Shown here: piece after piece, positions 31,545 to 43,871 of the stretch
How positions within the stretch are numbered: position 1 is the first letter of the stretch
Layout of the letters: each line of letters starts with the position of its first letter
Assembly: GCA_023974075.1 (NCBI GenBank)
Contig: CM043791.1
Span: 20,065,701-20,129,700 of the forward strand
Direction of reading: 5' to 3'
Length of the DNA stretch: 64,000 nucleotides
Origin: Chaenocephalus aceratus
Taxonomy: Eukaryota; Chordata; Actinopteri; Perciformes; Channichthyidae
The notes under the pieces: generated by a model
Database searches by the model: none
The model's input: the letters and a program-made list of their open reading frames with translations, nothing else
Told to the model about the DNA's origin: nothing
Position numbers and translations under genes: made by a program

Positions 31545-32225
31545 GTTAAGAATGACTGCAGCTGGACATAGACTACTCGCTCCAGGGCTTTAGATAAAAA
31601 AAGTTGCTGAGATGGACCTAACATTTTCGGGAATGGAGGGGTCGAGATTTTTCTTTTTAAGTATGGCTGGACCACAGCATGTTTGAAGGCAGCTGGGACG
31701 CATCCTGAGCTAACAGGTGTTTATAAGTAATAAAATACTTGCTCCAACTGATTCGAAAACATTTCTGAGAAGGCGAGAGGGAATACTGTCTGAGGTGCAG
31801 TTTGTCGGCCGCAGGTGCTTGACTACATCCGAGAGAGAAGAGAGGGATACAGGCTCAAAGTGGTCGAGGACAGCAGGGCACAGAAAAGGAGCAGGATCTG
31901 GGGTAGCATTAGTGTGGGCTAGCATAAGTGCAGATACTTTTTCAATAAAAAAATGTAAGAAACTTATCACAGAGAGTATACTGTGATGGCACAATAGAAG
32001 AAACATCACAGGGATTAATAATAGAGTGTATGGCTGTTTTGGGAGATTAACAGAGAAATGTGCTCTGTTTTGGCTGCCGTCTGGTAGTCGGAAAGGCAAG
32101 CACGAAGGATTTCTAGGGAGATATAGAGTTTATCCTTTTTCTATTTTCTCTCTGCACGTCTGCAGGTGCGTCTGAGTGCACGAGTACAGTCATTGAGCCA
32201 CGGTTCTTAAAGAACTTTGGTGCGT
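31545..32225 (-). pseudogene. LINE linker and reverse-transcriptase start, minus strand
   Basis: The minus strand encodes DHFEPVSLSSLSDVVKHLRP, SDSIPSRLLRNVFESVG and ASILLLINTC, then after a frame change FLSKALERVVYVQLQSFLN. This is the endonuclease-RT linker and RT motif 0-1 of a CR1/L2- or I-related fish LINE, different from the L2 at the window start. The remaining RT is absent. It adjoins the hAT end at 31544. Confidence 0.72.
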
Positions 32226-32539
32226 GTTACGCCCGTTATGCCCCACCTTTAAAATGGCCCTATGGTGCTAACAAAATTCCGCATATTGCCTACATATTTT
32301 TTTTTTAAACTGCCATCATTCCCAAACCCTACATTCCTGTGACATAATTTTTCATGACAAATGTAGCTTGAAAAATGACAAATAATTAAGCAAAAAATAA
32401 TTAAACAAAATGCCTCTTGAGGGCATGAAGTGACAAAAACTTTCAACATGTCTCCATTAAAGCCCATTGTAATTTCAGGCTGATATTTTCTCACAGCAGC
32501 AGCCGCACACCTTTAGTTAATCTGCCAAAAAGGCCACAT

Positions 32540-33228
32540 TATTGACCCGAAAGTACACAAAAAGCACACTTCAGATACTCAAGGTCCTTGAGATGCTTCA
32601 CGCTTTGAAATTTCACCGATATCTGTTACGGTTCTTCAACAAAACGTTCACATGTAAGAGGTTTATCTCTCATTCAGAACAATGGAAACCTTTGATCTCT
32701 GGACACCTCGTTAGCTTAAACGTTAAACTTCACATGTGTGCTAACAGTCCAGCCGTAAAGACATCTACGGGACAGTTTTGAGATTTCTTCAAATGCCGTT
32801 GCCATGGCAACACAATGCTCGCCATGAAACACGGTTTTCTCATAACTTCAGTGAAAATGCTCCAAACGGCCCAAAACTTCACAGGTTTGGTAACGATGCA
32901 GCCATCAACGCATCTAAGCGTATTATGGGGTGTCATCAAATGCCGTTTCCATGGCGACAGACCACTCGCCATGAAACACGATGTCGCTGTAAGTCCAATG
33001 GACATGGTCCAATCGTCCCCCAATCTTCACTTGTATATCACCGGTCCATGGCTCAACAGCTCTATGCCAAATCTGAGATCTCACCATATGTCGTTTCCAT
33101 GGAAACACATCCCTCGCCATAAAACACGATGTCGCTATAACTCCTATGAAAATGTTCAAAAAGTGCTCAAACTTCACATGTGTGCTAACAGTCCAGCTGT
33201 GACGATATCTACGTGAGAGTTTTGAGAT
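32540..33228. repeat. Tandem array, ~148-bp units with X-box palindromes
   Basis: Three consecutive units carry gttgccatggcaac (32798-32811), gtttccatggcgac (32945-32958) and gtttccatggaaac (33093-33106), spaced 147 and 148 bp. Each is followed by ctcgccat-aaacacgatgtcgct and later by an aacttcacatgtgtgctaacagtccagc module in the outer units. The first and third 14-mers are perfect palindromes matching the RFX X-box consensus. The small frames here are not coding. Degenerate half units lie at the edges. Confidence 0.8.
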
Positions 33229-33888
33229 TTAGTCTAAATGTAAGCCTAATTAGTTCAACACCTGGTACAGCACATTTCACAGGGAGATATTACACCTATT
33301 TCCACATGCAATAATTAAACAGCATATATCTAGAGCAATATCTAGAGCCTTCTTAGTTAGGCTACTCAACAGACTGGATTACATGTTTATAGTATAGTTT
33401 AAGTTAGCTTGCTTTCGACCAGTTAGACCATTAAAATGCTGCTTACAGTATAAACCACTGGATGTTCTGCCTCCTTTCTGATAATATGGAGGTGAATGGT
33501 TCATGTGATATTACATTTAGAAATGAGGTACAGCTAATCTTTCCATCTTTAGAAAGTCATTATGAAAATTGTTCATGAATCTGTAGCTTTGACCGTCAAT
33601 GTAATGCTGATATGTCAATTTAAATATTGAATTGTATTTATTACTTTTATTTTAATTCAAACACACCGGTTTTAGATAATATATTTATTTTGATGTGTAG
33701 GTTGATTTGCAGGTTGGTTGTTATTTGTATTGTTACTGTGTATTTTATTATATTAACTGGCCATTTATTGCTATTTATTAAATTAAAATACTGTTATGAA
33801 CACTATACAATGTCTTTATTTTGGTAGATACCAGAGTATGACACAGTGAATCTTTGTAATATATTTATATTCTCTAGTGTGGTGACAC
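33229..33888. repeat. Relic of the WAP-gene flanking duplication
   Basis: 33229-33600 matches about 57255-57640, and 33785-33885 matches 59385-59455 and 60600-60680. The latter covers the WAP-gene 3' sequence tctttattttggtagatacc. WAP exons themselves are absent. The unit was therefore copied or moved here, 23 kb from the cluster, and then partly deleted. Confidence 0.75.
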
Positions 33889-34566
33889 GTTATAAGCAGT
33901 GTTGGGACTAACGCGTTACAAAGTAACTGGTTACAAAGTATTTTTGGCAGTAACTAGTACTCTAACGCATTACTTTTTAAATTCAGTAACTCAGTTACTG
34001 TTACTACATGGTGCGTTACTCCGTTACTGCGTTAGTTTTTTTATATAGTCAACAGCCAGGTGAACAGAGATGAGAACTGTACTTAAGTACAGTACTTGAG
34101 TAAATGTACTTAAATACTTCCTATGTCACATGCGGAGACGGGCTGTGGGCGTGTTTGTGTTGTTTACTAACAAGACTATCATGGCGGTGGCGGAGCTCAA
34201 GTCTAGTTTCTCCACCTGGAGATATTCTCACTATTTCACTTTTGTCGAGCACAAAGTAAAGAACGTTTTAGTTAAATGTAAGTTGTGTCCTGGCGGGTCA
34301 AAGAGCCTATATACTGCCCAAACCAGTCATTCAAATCTCTTAAAACATCTGCAAAAACAACATGCTGGGACGAAGCTAGTAACTAAGACCACAGAGACTC
34401 AGCCGACGCCACTCCACCTCCACCTAAGCAACAGCGGCTGGATTTTAACCAAGGGACTGCTAGCCAGGGAAAAGTCGATAAAGCCATTACACGGTATGTT
34501 GTAGAACACATGCAGGCTATTGCTACAGTGGAGTCACCCGCTTTCAGGGAGCTAGTTAGCATGATA

Positions 34567-37537
34567 CAACCCAGTCTCACGGCATTTCGTGTTCACCAAC
34601 ACGATTTTTAATCTATTGATTCGTGTTCACCATCACGATTTGCCCCTTTTTTTCGTGTTGCACAGCACGATTTTAAAAGCAATGTATTTCTACTGGTAAC
34701 GTGTTTCGTGCCTGCAGGCTGCAGCACGTCTTTTTCTCCGGTCGGGTCGTGGAAGACCGGAAGCTGTGTGGTTCATAAAAACATGTTCTTACTCAATATC
34801 AAGCCACAGTTGTTGCTTTTATTTTAAATCGTATAATTTCGGACTTTTGTTGTCGTCTGTGAGGAAAATAAATGGGGCTCAGAGCCTCAGGATACTGAAA
34901 TCTGTATTTTTTAAATCTTTTTTTCCATCTAATTTGTTATTCTTTTCAAAATAACACACTGTTATTTACTCAGCAATAACACACAATTATCCTTGCTTTT
35001 ATTTATTGGTTTGATTCCATAATCTCGGGCTTTTTTGGCGTCCGTCAGGAACTGAATTTCAAAATAAATATAACCGGAAACAGACGTAGGCATTTCGAGC
35101 GATTACCCAAGATCCTCAGCTATGGTTTTAAGCTCTCTGATTGGATGTGTTAGCCACAATGCATGCTGGGAGTTGGTGTTTATATTATATGAAATCCGGA
35201 AAACATTTTAAAAGTATAAAATAATACTTAATTCCGAGTGCTCTTGCTTTTCTCTTTGAAAGTCATCACATAACGGCATTGTAATACACGGTTCGGCTGC
35301 ATTACATATTACAGATCTGCCGTAGTTCTTTATTTAGAGAGCCCTGATGAGAAGACATTTGGAAAAACTGGAAGAAATGGCGCCGAAACTGAATACTTGA
35401 CGTGGATCATAAATATATCAACAATTAAACAACATCTTCAATTTCTCTTCACACAATACGTCTCCTTGCAGTATCAACACTAATTCGGCTGACTTTTACA
35501 TTTGATCTAATTCATAGATAGGTTATATTTACACCATAACGGTGCACAGCTGATAGAAAATGACTGTAGTTTTTAAAGATATTACTGATTTTCTTTGAAT
35601 GTAAATACTGAGTCTGAAATAGTATAGCAATATGCTGTAAAATGATGTGACAGCATGCATAAAACTATACATCTTCAGATGTTGTACATACACACTAATA
35701 ATACAAAGTTGTTATGGCTGTGTGCACCTTGTGTGCACCTCCTAGTGGTTAAAGCACGTTATTGAATTATTGTTTTTATGTGTTATATTTGATTAAAAAA
35801 ATATTAAGAGTACATACTTTCATAGGGGGAAAGTATAAATATAGAAATATAGAATATAAAAAATCAAGAAAATACTATAAGTGATCTCTACAATAAAACA
35901 GTTTAGTGCAGGATGTACAAAGATATTAATAGGAGGAGGTGCAAAACAGAAAAACGGATTAACCTTTATTTAAACATTAAATATTAAATATTAAGCCTGA
36001 CAAAGTAATTAACGTCTAATATATTGCTTTCCTGCAATGTTAACTATGTTGAAGCACTTATTTTAACTGATATTATACACATTAATTATACTCTTATGTA
36101 TGTAGATAGAATAAGAAATGTGCAGAATATGACAGTTTAATGGTGGTGGTACACACATATTGATAGATGTCTTGTAATGCACTGTTGAGGAACCTGTGAC
36201 CCAAGTTTTTCATTCATTGCATAACTACACCGTAGTTTAACTTGTGTATGATATGTCAATAAACCTTTGAAAATCTTGAAAGGGATGTGCAAAATAGCCA
36301 TAATATACAGTCTTTAATGAACTATTAGTAGAGAATAACGAGTAATGAATATACTTTATTACTTGTTTCCATTCATGTCAATTGCAGATACATGTTTTGT
36401 CTTCTCAAGCACCAACTATCAAATATCTCTTCTGATTGTTGGCACTTGACAATCACCTTACCTGAATTTTACTCAGGTGTAACTAAAGTCTGATTTAAGG
36501 GTTGTTTATATATTTCACATAATTAATCAGAATCTGCAAAGTAACTCAAATAAATGCAGTGGAGTAAAAATACCAGGTTAACCTCTGAATTGTAGTGGAG
36601 TAGAATTACAAAGTAGCAATGAGCTGTCATGTGGGTATATATTAATGCTGCGCATTATGGACACAAGTGATTTTCACCCATTTATTAATTATATGTTTTA
36701 CATTTGATAACACCAATGTGTTTAATAATGGCAACTTCTAATTGTGGGAAAAACGAAAACGTTCAGTAGAGACGTCCCATAGAACATTTTGCGAAACACA
36801 ATAGCCAGCATGTGTATAGTTCTGGGGGGGTGTTCGATTCCAGTTTTGGATAATCTGGCGTGGTTTCGTTCCATTTCACACAGCTGTTTGACGCTCTGCG
36901 TAAGGACTGTAGTCCTAAACGATAGCTGGGGATTATGGGTAGTGTAGTGTCTTCGGCCATCCTAAACTCAGAAATGTTGACAATCGCAATGATGTTCGAA
37001 ATGTCCCTTATAGGCCTACGTCTGTTTCCGGTTATTTTTATTTTGAAATTCAGTTCCTGACGGACACCAAAAAAGCCCGAGATTATGGAATTAAACCAAT
37101 AAATAAAAGCAAGGATAATTGTGTGTTATTGGTGAGTAAATAACAGTGTGTTATTTTGAAAAGAATAACAAATTAGAAGGAAAGAAATATTTAAAAATAC
37201 AGATTTCAGTATCCTGAGGCTCTGAGCCCCATTTATTTTCCTCACAGACGGCAACAAAAGTCCGAAATTATACGATTTAAAATAAAAGCAATAATTGTGG
37301 CTTGATATTGAGTAAGAACATGTTTTTATGAACCACACAGCTTCCGGTCTTCCACGACCCGACCGGAGAAAAAGACGTGCTGCAGCCTGCAGGCACGAAA
37401 CACGTTACCAGTAGAAATACATTGCTTTTAAAATCGTGCTGTACAACACGAAAAAAAGGGGCAAATCGTGATGGTGAACACGAATCAATAGATTAAAAAT
37501 CGTGTTGGTGAACACGAAATGCCGTGAGACTGGGTTG
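34567..37537 (+). mobile_element. Foldback element, ~525-bp inverted repeats, 7-bp TSD
   Basis: It starts caacccagtctcacggcatt and ends with the inverse. The arms 34567-35090 and 37015-37537 are inverted copies. The flank catgata occurs at 34560-34566 and 37538-37544, and the uninterrupted hAT copies show the empty site. The arm tips contain short hairpins built from cgtgttcaccaacacg. The 1.9-kb interior has no transposase-like frame. A second full copy in the opposite orientation is at 45931-49994. Superfamily unknown; 7-bp duplications are unusual. Confidence 0.88.
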
Positions 37538-37657
37538 CATGATACCATGTCCGGGCGGCACACGCCATATGGGACGGAAAACTTTTTCCAACTACCTGGA
37601 GAAAGAATATACAAAAATGTAAAGCCAGCTAATATCGATGCTATCCAGATTGCATAT

Positions 37658-38462
37658 TTTTATTTATTTGTATTTAACCTTTATTTAACCAGATAAAAGC
37701 ATTGAGATAGAATCTCATTTGCAATGCTGACCTGGCCAAGAAGGCAGCAACGTTACACATAACACAAACATATAAAATACAGAGAACATAACTAAGAAAA
37801 CAAAAGATAAAAAAGCAGTCACTACATTGTGCACATTAGGACAGTACGAAAGGTGCACTACTTATTACTGCAAGAGCAGCTGGTGGTAAGGACTTCAGAC
37901 AACTTTAATTTAAAACATGCTATTGAGACAAGTGCCCTCAGTTTGAGGCATGATTGAAGGTCATTCCAAGACCAAGGACCATAATAAAAAAGACTCCTTT
38001 TCCCAGCCTCAGTCCGCACAGCAGGAACCTGGAACCGTATCCAGGCACTGGATCTGAGGTTGTAAGAGTCACAAACTGGAGCAAATCTGGCACAGAGACA
38101 GTATTACCCAACCTGACGCATTGAGTACGGTCGGTTAGATAACTCTGAAACCAGCAAATGGCCTTATGACCGAAACGAGACATCAACATAACATTAGACA
38201 TAATGTGGTGATCTACAGTGTCAAATGCTTTGGCCAGGTCTATAAACAATGCAACACATACAGATTTGTTATCCAAAGCAGCCTTAATATCGTCTAAGAC
38301 TTTCAGACTGGCGGTCACAGTACTGTGCTTTGATCTGAATCCAGATTGCATAGGGTTAAGGATGTTGTGTGAATTAAAAAAAAGTTTTAGCTGAGTAGAA
38401 ACTAGGGCCTCAAGAATCTTTGATAACGCAGAAAGATTTGAGATAGGACGATAGTTATTTAA
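37658..38462 (-). mobile_element. 5'-truncated LINE inserted in hAT
   Basis: This lies between CATAT at 37653-37657 and CATAT at 38463-38467. Intact hAT copies show the joined sequence gcatataatgc. The 3' end (tttatttatttgtatttaacc on the plus strand) is toward the low coordinate. Truncation removes everything upstream of the reverse transcriptase start. Confidence 0.8.
37900..38460 (-). pseudogene. LINE reverse transcriptase N-terminal half
   Basis: The minus frame reads NNYRPISNLSALSKILEALV, NPMQSGFRSKHSTVTASLK, VALFIDLAKAFDTVDH and YLTDRTQCVRLGNTVS. These are RT motifs 1, 2 and the A motif (FxDLxKAFDTVDH) with its catalytic Asp. The C motif (ADD) should follow but similarity is lost near 38040, where the frame changes. 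This is a CR1/L2-group type distinct from the two L2 copies elsewhere in the window. Confidence 0.78.
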
Positions 38463-38715
38463 CATATAATGCATGTCAAGTTGATCAACAGATTGTATTA
38501 TTCTCCAATGCAATAACAGTACTGAAATGAAGGCTATAAGGGCATTAATATAATGGGAGCCCTTTTTTAAGTAACTAAAACGTTACTTTTCACAGTAACG
38601 CATTACTTTTTGGTGTAAGTAATCAGTAAAGTAACTGAGTTACTTTTGAAATGAAGTAACTAGTAATGGTAACTAGTTACTGGTTTTCAGTAACTAGCAC
38701 AACACTGGTTATAAG

Positions 38716-39060
38716 ACATAATAGGCTCTGTGCACAAGATGGCGTCTATCAACTTCCGGCGGGTGGGTGTGAGGCCGAGCACTTCCGGTTTGAGTACAGA
38801 GTTTTGACAGCTTGACAGTTTGTTATGACACACCAAGAGCAAGAATGAGCGGATTTTGGGGTAAAGAAAAGCGATTGGCCTTCCAGCGTGTAAGAAAGTC
38901 TGCACTACATTGCTGTGTGCCCCTTTGTACAAATGTGTCCCGTTATAATCGGGAGATAAGTTCCCATTAATTTCGGCAAGCCTGGGCAACAACGATTAAA
39001 AGATTTCTTGCTCCCAAATCAATTGTGTATATCATTGTGGTCATTACAAAAAGCAGTTAT
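38716..39060 (+). pseudogene. THAP-type zinc-finger relic
   Basis: ATG at 38845 opens MSGFWGKEKRLAFQRVRKSA, then LHCCVPLCTNVSRYNREISSH and a stop at 38968-38970. The C-x4-C spacing and the following aromatic/Ser-His pattern resemble the first half of a THAP finger. After the stop, similarity may continue weakly (RQAWATTIKR). The second Cys/His pair is not found. It is probably the 5' exon of a domesticated or transposon THAP gene, now broken. Confidence 0.45.
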
Positions 39061-39100
39061 ACCATACTATGTTTTACGGTGGCCCTGAAGTGCAAGACAC

Positions 39101-39260
39101 CACAGCATTTCACAAAACGCCACAGCATTTCACAAAACGCCACAGCATTTCACAAAACGCAACAGCATTTCACAAAACGCCGCAGCATTTCACAAAACGC
39201 CGCAGCATTTCACAAAACATAACAGCATTTCACAAAACACAACAGCATTTCACAAAACGT
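39101..39260. repeat. Minisatellite, eight 20-bp units
   Basis: Eight tandem units of cacagcatttcacaaaacgc, varying mainly at the first two and last two bases. Because 20 is not a multiple of three, the repeat reads through all frames without stops, which creates apparent small ORFs on the plus strand. Confidence 0.97.
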
Positions 39261-39721
39261 TACAACTGGAATTGCACAGGGGAAAATAACGTATCTTTAG
39301 ATGCGGATTTTGTTAAACTAATACGTTTGCGTTGTGGACCAACACTATACATTGACGGGGGAAGGGGGGTAGCAATAAAGATAACACCATTAAACAGTTA
39401 CACAACATAACAGAAATAATATCGATAGCAGCGTCCCTAGCAACCACCTTGGTAACAATGAAAACGTTCTATGGACGCAATTTCCTGAAGTAATCTTCGT
39501 AATAACTAGCAAACTAAAGATCATGTACATCCACTGCACACATAATCTGAAATAACAACTCATATTTCTCGCATCAAATGACATCAAAACGCATTTTAAT
39601 GGCCAAACTAACTTTAAAATAGGCATTTTCCACCGAGAATAAAACGAAGTTCGGCCATGTTTTTTTTCTGCAGGGAGAAATTTGAAGATCACGTGACATA
39701 GACGCCAGCCATTGGAATGAA
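39261..39721. other. Noncoding interval
   Basis: No gene or element boundaries are recognised. It is moderately AT-rich, with short frames only. Confidence 0.4.
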
Positions 39722-41810
39722 TAGGCTTGTTTGAGACAAGCAAGACCTGCGCAGACCTGCGCAGTTGCGATCAACGTCTTGCTAGTGCGTTGCATGATGG
39801 TTAGTCATTTTGTCCGACTTGCTCTGGAGGCTCGCCCACATGAGACTTTGAAATCTCGCGGGACAAAGACGCCCGCAGCCTTGAGAGCGAGGCCAGTTGG
39901 CGCAGTTGGCGCAGTTGCTCTCCACGAGCTGCGGAAGCGAAATGCTTTATGGGAAACGGCTCGCTGGTATCTCGAGCTGAGCGCTCATTGGTGGTTTTTA
40001 CCACGTGCTGCTGATGAAACTCTCCAATTGGCTGGCAAAAGTTTGTTGTTGTTTTGTGTCAGTTTTACGTCGCCACATCCATTCCCATTTTTCATCATTG
40101 TTCCACAATGAACATGAAATTAATATCTATATATTTTATACTATACTGCTTACCGTTTTCATACTTTATATATCTTAGCATATTCATACACACTGTTCAT
40201 ACTGCTCACAGGCTGATATCTAGTGTATTCATACCCCACTGTTTATTCATCATTCAATTCATTCTATATGTTATTCTGTACATTGTGTACATTACTTTCC
40301 ACTTCACTGCTTGTTGCACCTGGTTAGAAGCTAAACTGCATTTCGTTGTCTCAGTACCTGTAATATGTGCAATAACAATAAAGTTTCTCTTTAAGTTAAA
40401 CCAAATCATTAAAATAAAATCTATTGTAATGTACAGTGGCGTTTCTATATGTACAAAAGTGGTGGGGCACAAAAAACTCAGATGTCTATATATAAGCTTC
40501 TGCAGAGAGGTTCATGGCTGGTGAGGCACTGGCACTGACTCTTCAGGTTTACAAATATATTAAATCAAAATATAATATTATTTTCAAAAGCTTTTTTTGT
40601 CTGATGCTTCAATTACTTTTAAACAGACAGTTCAACAGAAGGATACCCAAAAAAATGTAATTTTATCATTTAAATATTGAATTGTTCTCTCTTAGTAAGA
40701 TCCCATTTTCAATAAAATTGCAGTCTTACCTTGACTTGAAGATTAAGTCCATTGGCCTATCCTTCTGGACAAACATCTCTTACTTTTTTGTAAAAGTCCT
40801 CCTTATCTTCTTGTAGTTTCAAAAGTCTATCATAAATCTAATCTAATCAATAGATTTATGATTCGAAAATTATAAAAGTAGGGTAGACATTTGGATATTA
40901 ACCGGCTGAACAAAACGTGCATTTATCTAACAGGTTTGTTTCCCACAGATCTTATTTTGAGCTATTTTCTAAAATCATATGGAGAAATCTCGTTGCTTTT
41001 TTGTGGAGGGAAGCCATGCGCAGCTTACTTCCTGGTTTTAGGACGCCTCACTGCAGCTCTCTCTCCTCCTCTTCACACACCACACTTTTCGCGGCACACG
41101 TACTTACAGCCAATCAGCTCTGAGTGATGTGAGATGACGTATGGTGGGGATGGCAACACTTTGCCCCTATGGTCATTATTTTTTGCCACACACATTAAAT
41201 AGGAAAATACTCTGAGCATGCGCAGTGTAGTTTTTGCAGTCACCGTTCACTTTCTTAGACAGTCAGAGGGAGGGGCAGGATCAGGGTTTGTCCCACATGG
41301 CTCTAAACAGCTCAATAGGCACACACTGTAGACACTAATTAGAAGAACACAGACTAAAACAGCAATGTACAGACGAATCAGATGATTAAACATGATCTTA
41401 CAATATATTTTATATTTTTTTTAATTTTTTTTTTGCATTTTGTTGTAATCATTCTTTTAATACTTTCTGCTGACACTAGGTGGGGCTGTGCCCCACCTGC
41501 CCCTAATGACCAGTCGCCACTGGTAATGTAATGATTTGGTTTAACCTTATTTATTGAATACATCATTTAAAATGGCAAGATTAAATCAAATTACATTCTC
41601 CATACAATACATGTGGGATTTCTATTGCATCCACTTCATCTGCAACGAAAAACGCCAACGCAATTTCCGCCATTGCAAACCCAGCCAGTCAAGCCGACTC
41701 CGAGTCCGAGCTGTCCGACTTAAGACGAGCTTTTTGACACCTCCCCCGGCTGCGATCGGCTACTCTCGTCTACTTTCGAGGAGAGCCGCAATGTGTCTCA
41801 AACAAGCCTA
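39722..41810. mobile_element. TIR element 'taggcttgtttgagac'
   Basis: The left end taggcttgtttgagaca and the inverse right end tgtctcaaacaagccta bound 2.1 kb, of which 1.1 kb is a nested hAT. The left arm is GC-rich (39722-40030) and the right arm repeats related phrases around 41657-41800 (ctccgagtccgagctgtccga, gctgcgatcggctactc). No transposase is recognised. No clear target duplication was found, so the boundaries rest on the inverted ends only. Confidence 0.5.
40434..41522. mobile_element. hAT, TSD gtaatgta
   Basis: The ends cagtggcgtttc and ..agtcgccactg are inverted and flanked by perfect gtaatgta duplications (40426-40433 and 41523-41530). Subterminal phrases ggtggggcac and gccccacctgcccct are complementary. 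It is non-autonomous, with no transposase frame. Confidence 0.92.
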
Positions 41811-42065
41811 ATGGTGAAAAAAACGGGGTTTGTCAAACAGAGCACATGATGTAGTCCTAAATGATAGCTGGGGATTCTGGGTAGTGTAGTGTCTTCTGCC
41901 ATTCTTTACTACGAAAAAACATTTGTTTCTCCGAATCGAAGGGGAAAAATACAAAAGCATTGCACACAATTTAAACCAATCAATGTTGTGTAATTAACAA
42001 GGATAATCCGGTGTTTTTTAGTCGATGAGTAGTGCAGATATTACTGTAAAATCAATCGACAGTAA

Positions 42066-42687
42066 CGGTACGTCCACACAGCAGCTTTGAAAAAATCTTG
42101 AAAATCTTGGAGCTGGGCGTGTCTGAAAGCTTGGGGATTTTTTGCGAGCAACGCGACCAACAACCAATCACATGAATCTCCCGCCCCCGACATACAAAGC
42201 AAAAAAAAACGGGGATTTTATGCGAGCAATATATATATATAAACTCCCCAAACAGGCGAAAACCTACCAGTTTCACCCACTGTCTCTGCCACCTCCCTCC
42301 ATGCCTGGTTCCTCCGGTTTGTATCCCGGTAAATAGTCTGGTCGTAAAGAACCGGGTGATTTGCTACCGTAATTTCTCGTTTGGAATATGAGGAAATGAA
42401 CTGCGGTCTGGTTCTCCCTGCTTACACGTGGTTTGATTGGCTAGCGCTTCTACTGTCAGATTTGCATAAACGGGATTTGATTGGCTGACGCTTCCAGCTC
42501 AGCTTCAAAAGTTGAACATTGCTCAACTTTTGAATCCTGAAAATCCTGGAAATCTTCGCTTCGCTCCCCCACAATGCAGTACGGCGAAAAGCGAGGCAAA
42601 GTGACGTCATCCCCATTCAAAGTCAATGGGCAGAGAAGCGTTGGAAGCGTTGGAAGATTTGTTTAAAGCTGCTGTGTGGACGTACCG
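42066..42687. mobile_element. PIF/Harbinger-like MITE, TSD TAA
   Basis: The ends cggtacgtccacacagcagc and gctgctgtgtggacgtaccg are perfect inverted repeats. TAA flanks both sides (42063-42065 and 42688-42690), and the 3-bp TWA duplication is the Harbinger hallmark. Full relatives: 61754-62348 (TSD TTA) and the fragment 5270-5516. A CRE octamer lies at 42602-42609. Confidence 0.88.
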
Positions 42688-42690
42688 TAA

Positions 42691-43018
42691 TGGCCCGTCC
42701 ACACAGCGGCGTGCGTTGACGCTTGCCGGCGGGCGTGTCTGACACTCGACCAACAACCAATCACATGAATCTCCCGCCCCTGACACACAAGCAGCGGTTT
42801 GATTGACTAGAGCTTGTACTGGCATATGATTCGATTGGCTGACGCTTCTGCCGAGGCGTCAAAAGTTGAACATTGCTCAACTTTTGCAGCGAGCCACGCC
42901 AGCAACGCTCCTCGTCGCTTCCCACGATGCAGTTCGGCTAAAAGTGACGTCACCCCATTCAAAGTGAATGGGCAGAAGCGTTGGAAGCTTCAACGCACGC
43001 CGCTGTGTGGACGGGTCG
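42691..43018. mobile_element. Second Harbinger-like MITE, abutting the first
   Basis: The ends tggcccgtccacacagcggcg and cgccgctgtgtggacgggtc are inverted. TAA lies at 42688-42690 and 43019-43021. The left TAA is the right duplication of the neighbouring MITE, so the two share it. It has similar but distinct internal sequence (caaccaatcacatgaatctc shared). CRE octamer at 42945-42952. Confidence 0.85.
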
Positions 43019-43300
43019 TAAGGGGAATACTTACTTCCGGGTGTACAATTCTCCGTTATCCAATGGGAATGGACGCTCACATTGCCTTTAAGGGCAGCTG
43101 ACACAAACGAATGCCGTGCTTCCATGAGCGTCAAATCCCGCCGCAGATGAGAATACATTTCAATCAGTTGAAAGCTATTTGCGTCCCTTTATGAAGCTGA
43201 AGGAGCCTAGGAGCGTCACAACTGCGCGCCACGGACACTGACCAAACGTTGCTCCTGGACGATTATGGAGTGAGAGTGTGTTGTCTGTAGACGCACACCC

Positions 43301-43347
43301 CCCGCCGCCGCAGCCGCCCCCCCCCCCCCGCCCCCCCCTCCGCGGCA
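43301..43347. repeat. C-rich low-complexity tract
   Basis: Runs of C broken by G (ccgccgccgcagccgccccc and longer) followed by ctccgcggc. The plus-strand Pro-rich frame here is an artefact. Confidence 0.9.
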
Positions 43348-43871
43348 TTATAATGTCCGTCTTTTCACTGAATTGTCGTCTTGAAAAGGGTACTCACAAC
43401 AATTCCGCAACAACTTCATCTTCACCTGTTGCACTTGTCATTTCAACGTTAAAAACAATAAAAACTGCATGAATTGCTTCGTCGCACTCATCTAGATCCT
43501 CTGTCTCAAGTCAGTTAACTAGCAGGCCTTCTAGACGAGTACCCTGCAACCGAGGGAAACTCTGAAAGAATACGCCCATTGGTTACAAATCAATATATGA
43601 TTGATTGATCAAACTGTCAGTCCAAACGTACGCTCTCATTCAGTGCAACGGCCAGGGCATTCGAACAAGGATGTAGAATACCTTGGTTGAAGGATATTCT
43701 ACGCAGAGACCCAGAACAAGATCTGATTGGTTGCTTTCTTTTCAACACAAAACCACTGAAATGCGTAGTGTATGGTCCGAGAAGGACAAACAAATCAACG
43801 TAACACTGTAATATTACAGATCAACAACACAGATACAAATCTCATTTATTCATTTTATATACATTTTATTT

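Larger units (their letters stand above)
33897..38707 (+). mobile_element. CAGTGTTG-type hAT, TSD gttataag, twice interrupted
   Basis: The ends cagtgttggga and caacactg are flanked by a perfect 8-bp duplication gttataag (33889-33896 and 38708-38715). Its own 1 kb matches the 51784 copy. Two later insertions split it: a foldback element (34567-37537) and a LINE (37658-38462). The transposase N-terminal relic (34181-34559 continuing 37545-37621) has the family's shared frameshift. Confidence 0.93.

Noticed and set aside
32730..33216. Overlapping frames up to 133 codons in the X-box array
   Set aside because: They follow the tandem repeat period and exist on both strands.
36830..36845. B-box-like ttcgattcc
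   Set aside because: No A box or foldable tRNA upstream; it lies in the foldback element interior.
39101..39260. CRISPR-like array of short repeats
   Set aside because: Units are directly tandem with no spacers and the genome is eukaryotic.
39025..39410. Repeat protein with AFHKTPQHFTK units
   Set aside because: A 20-bp minisatellite free of stops in all frames gives such peptides automatically.
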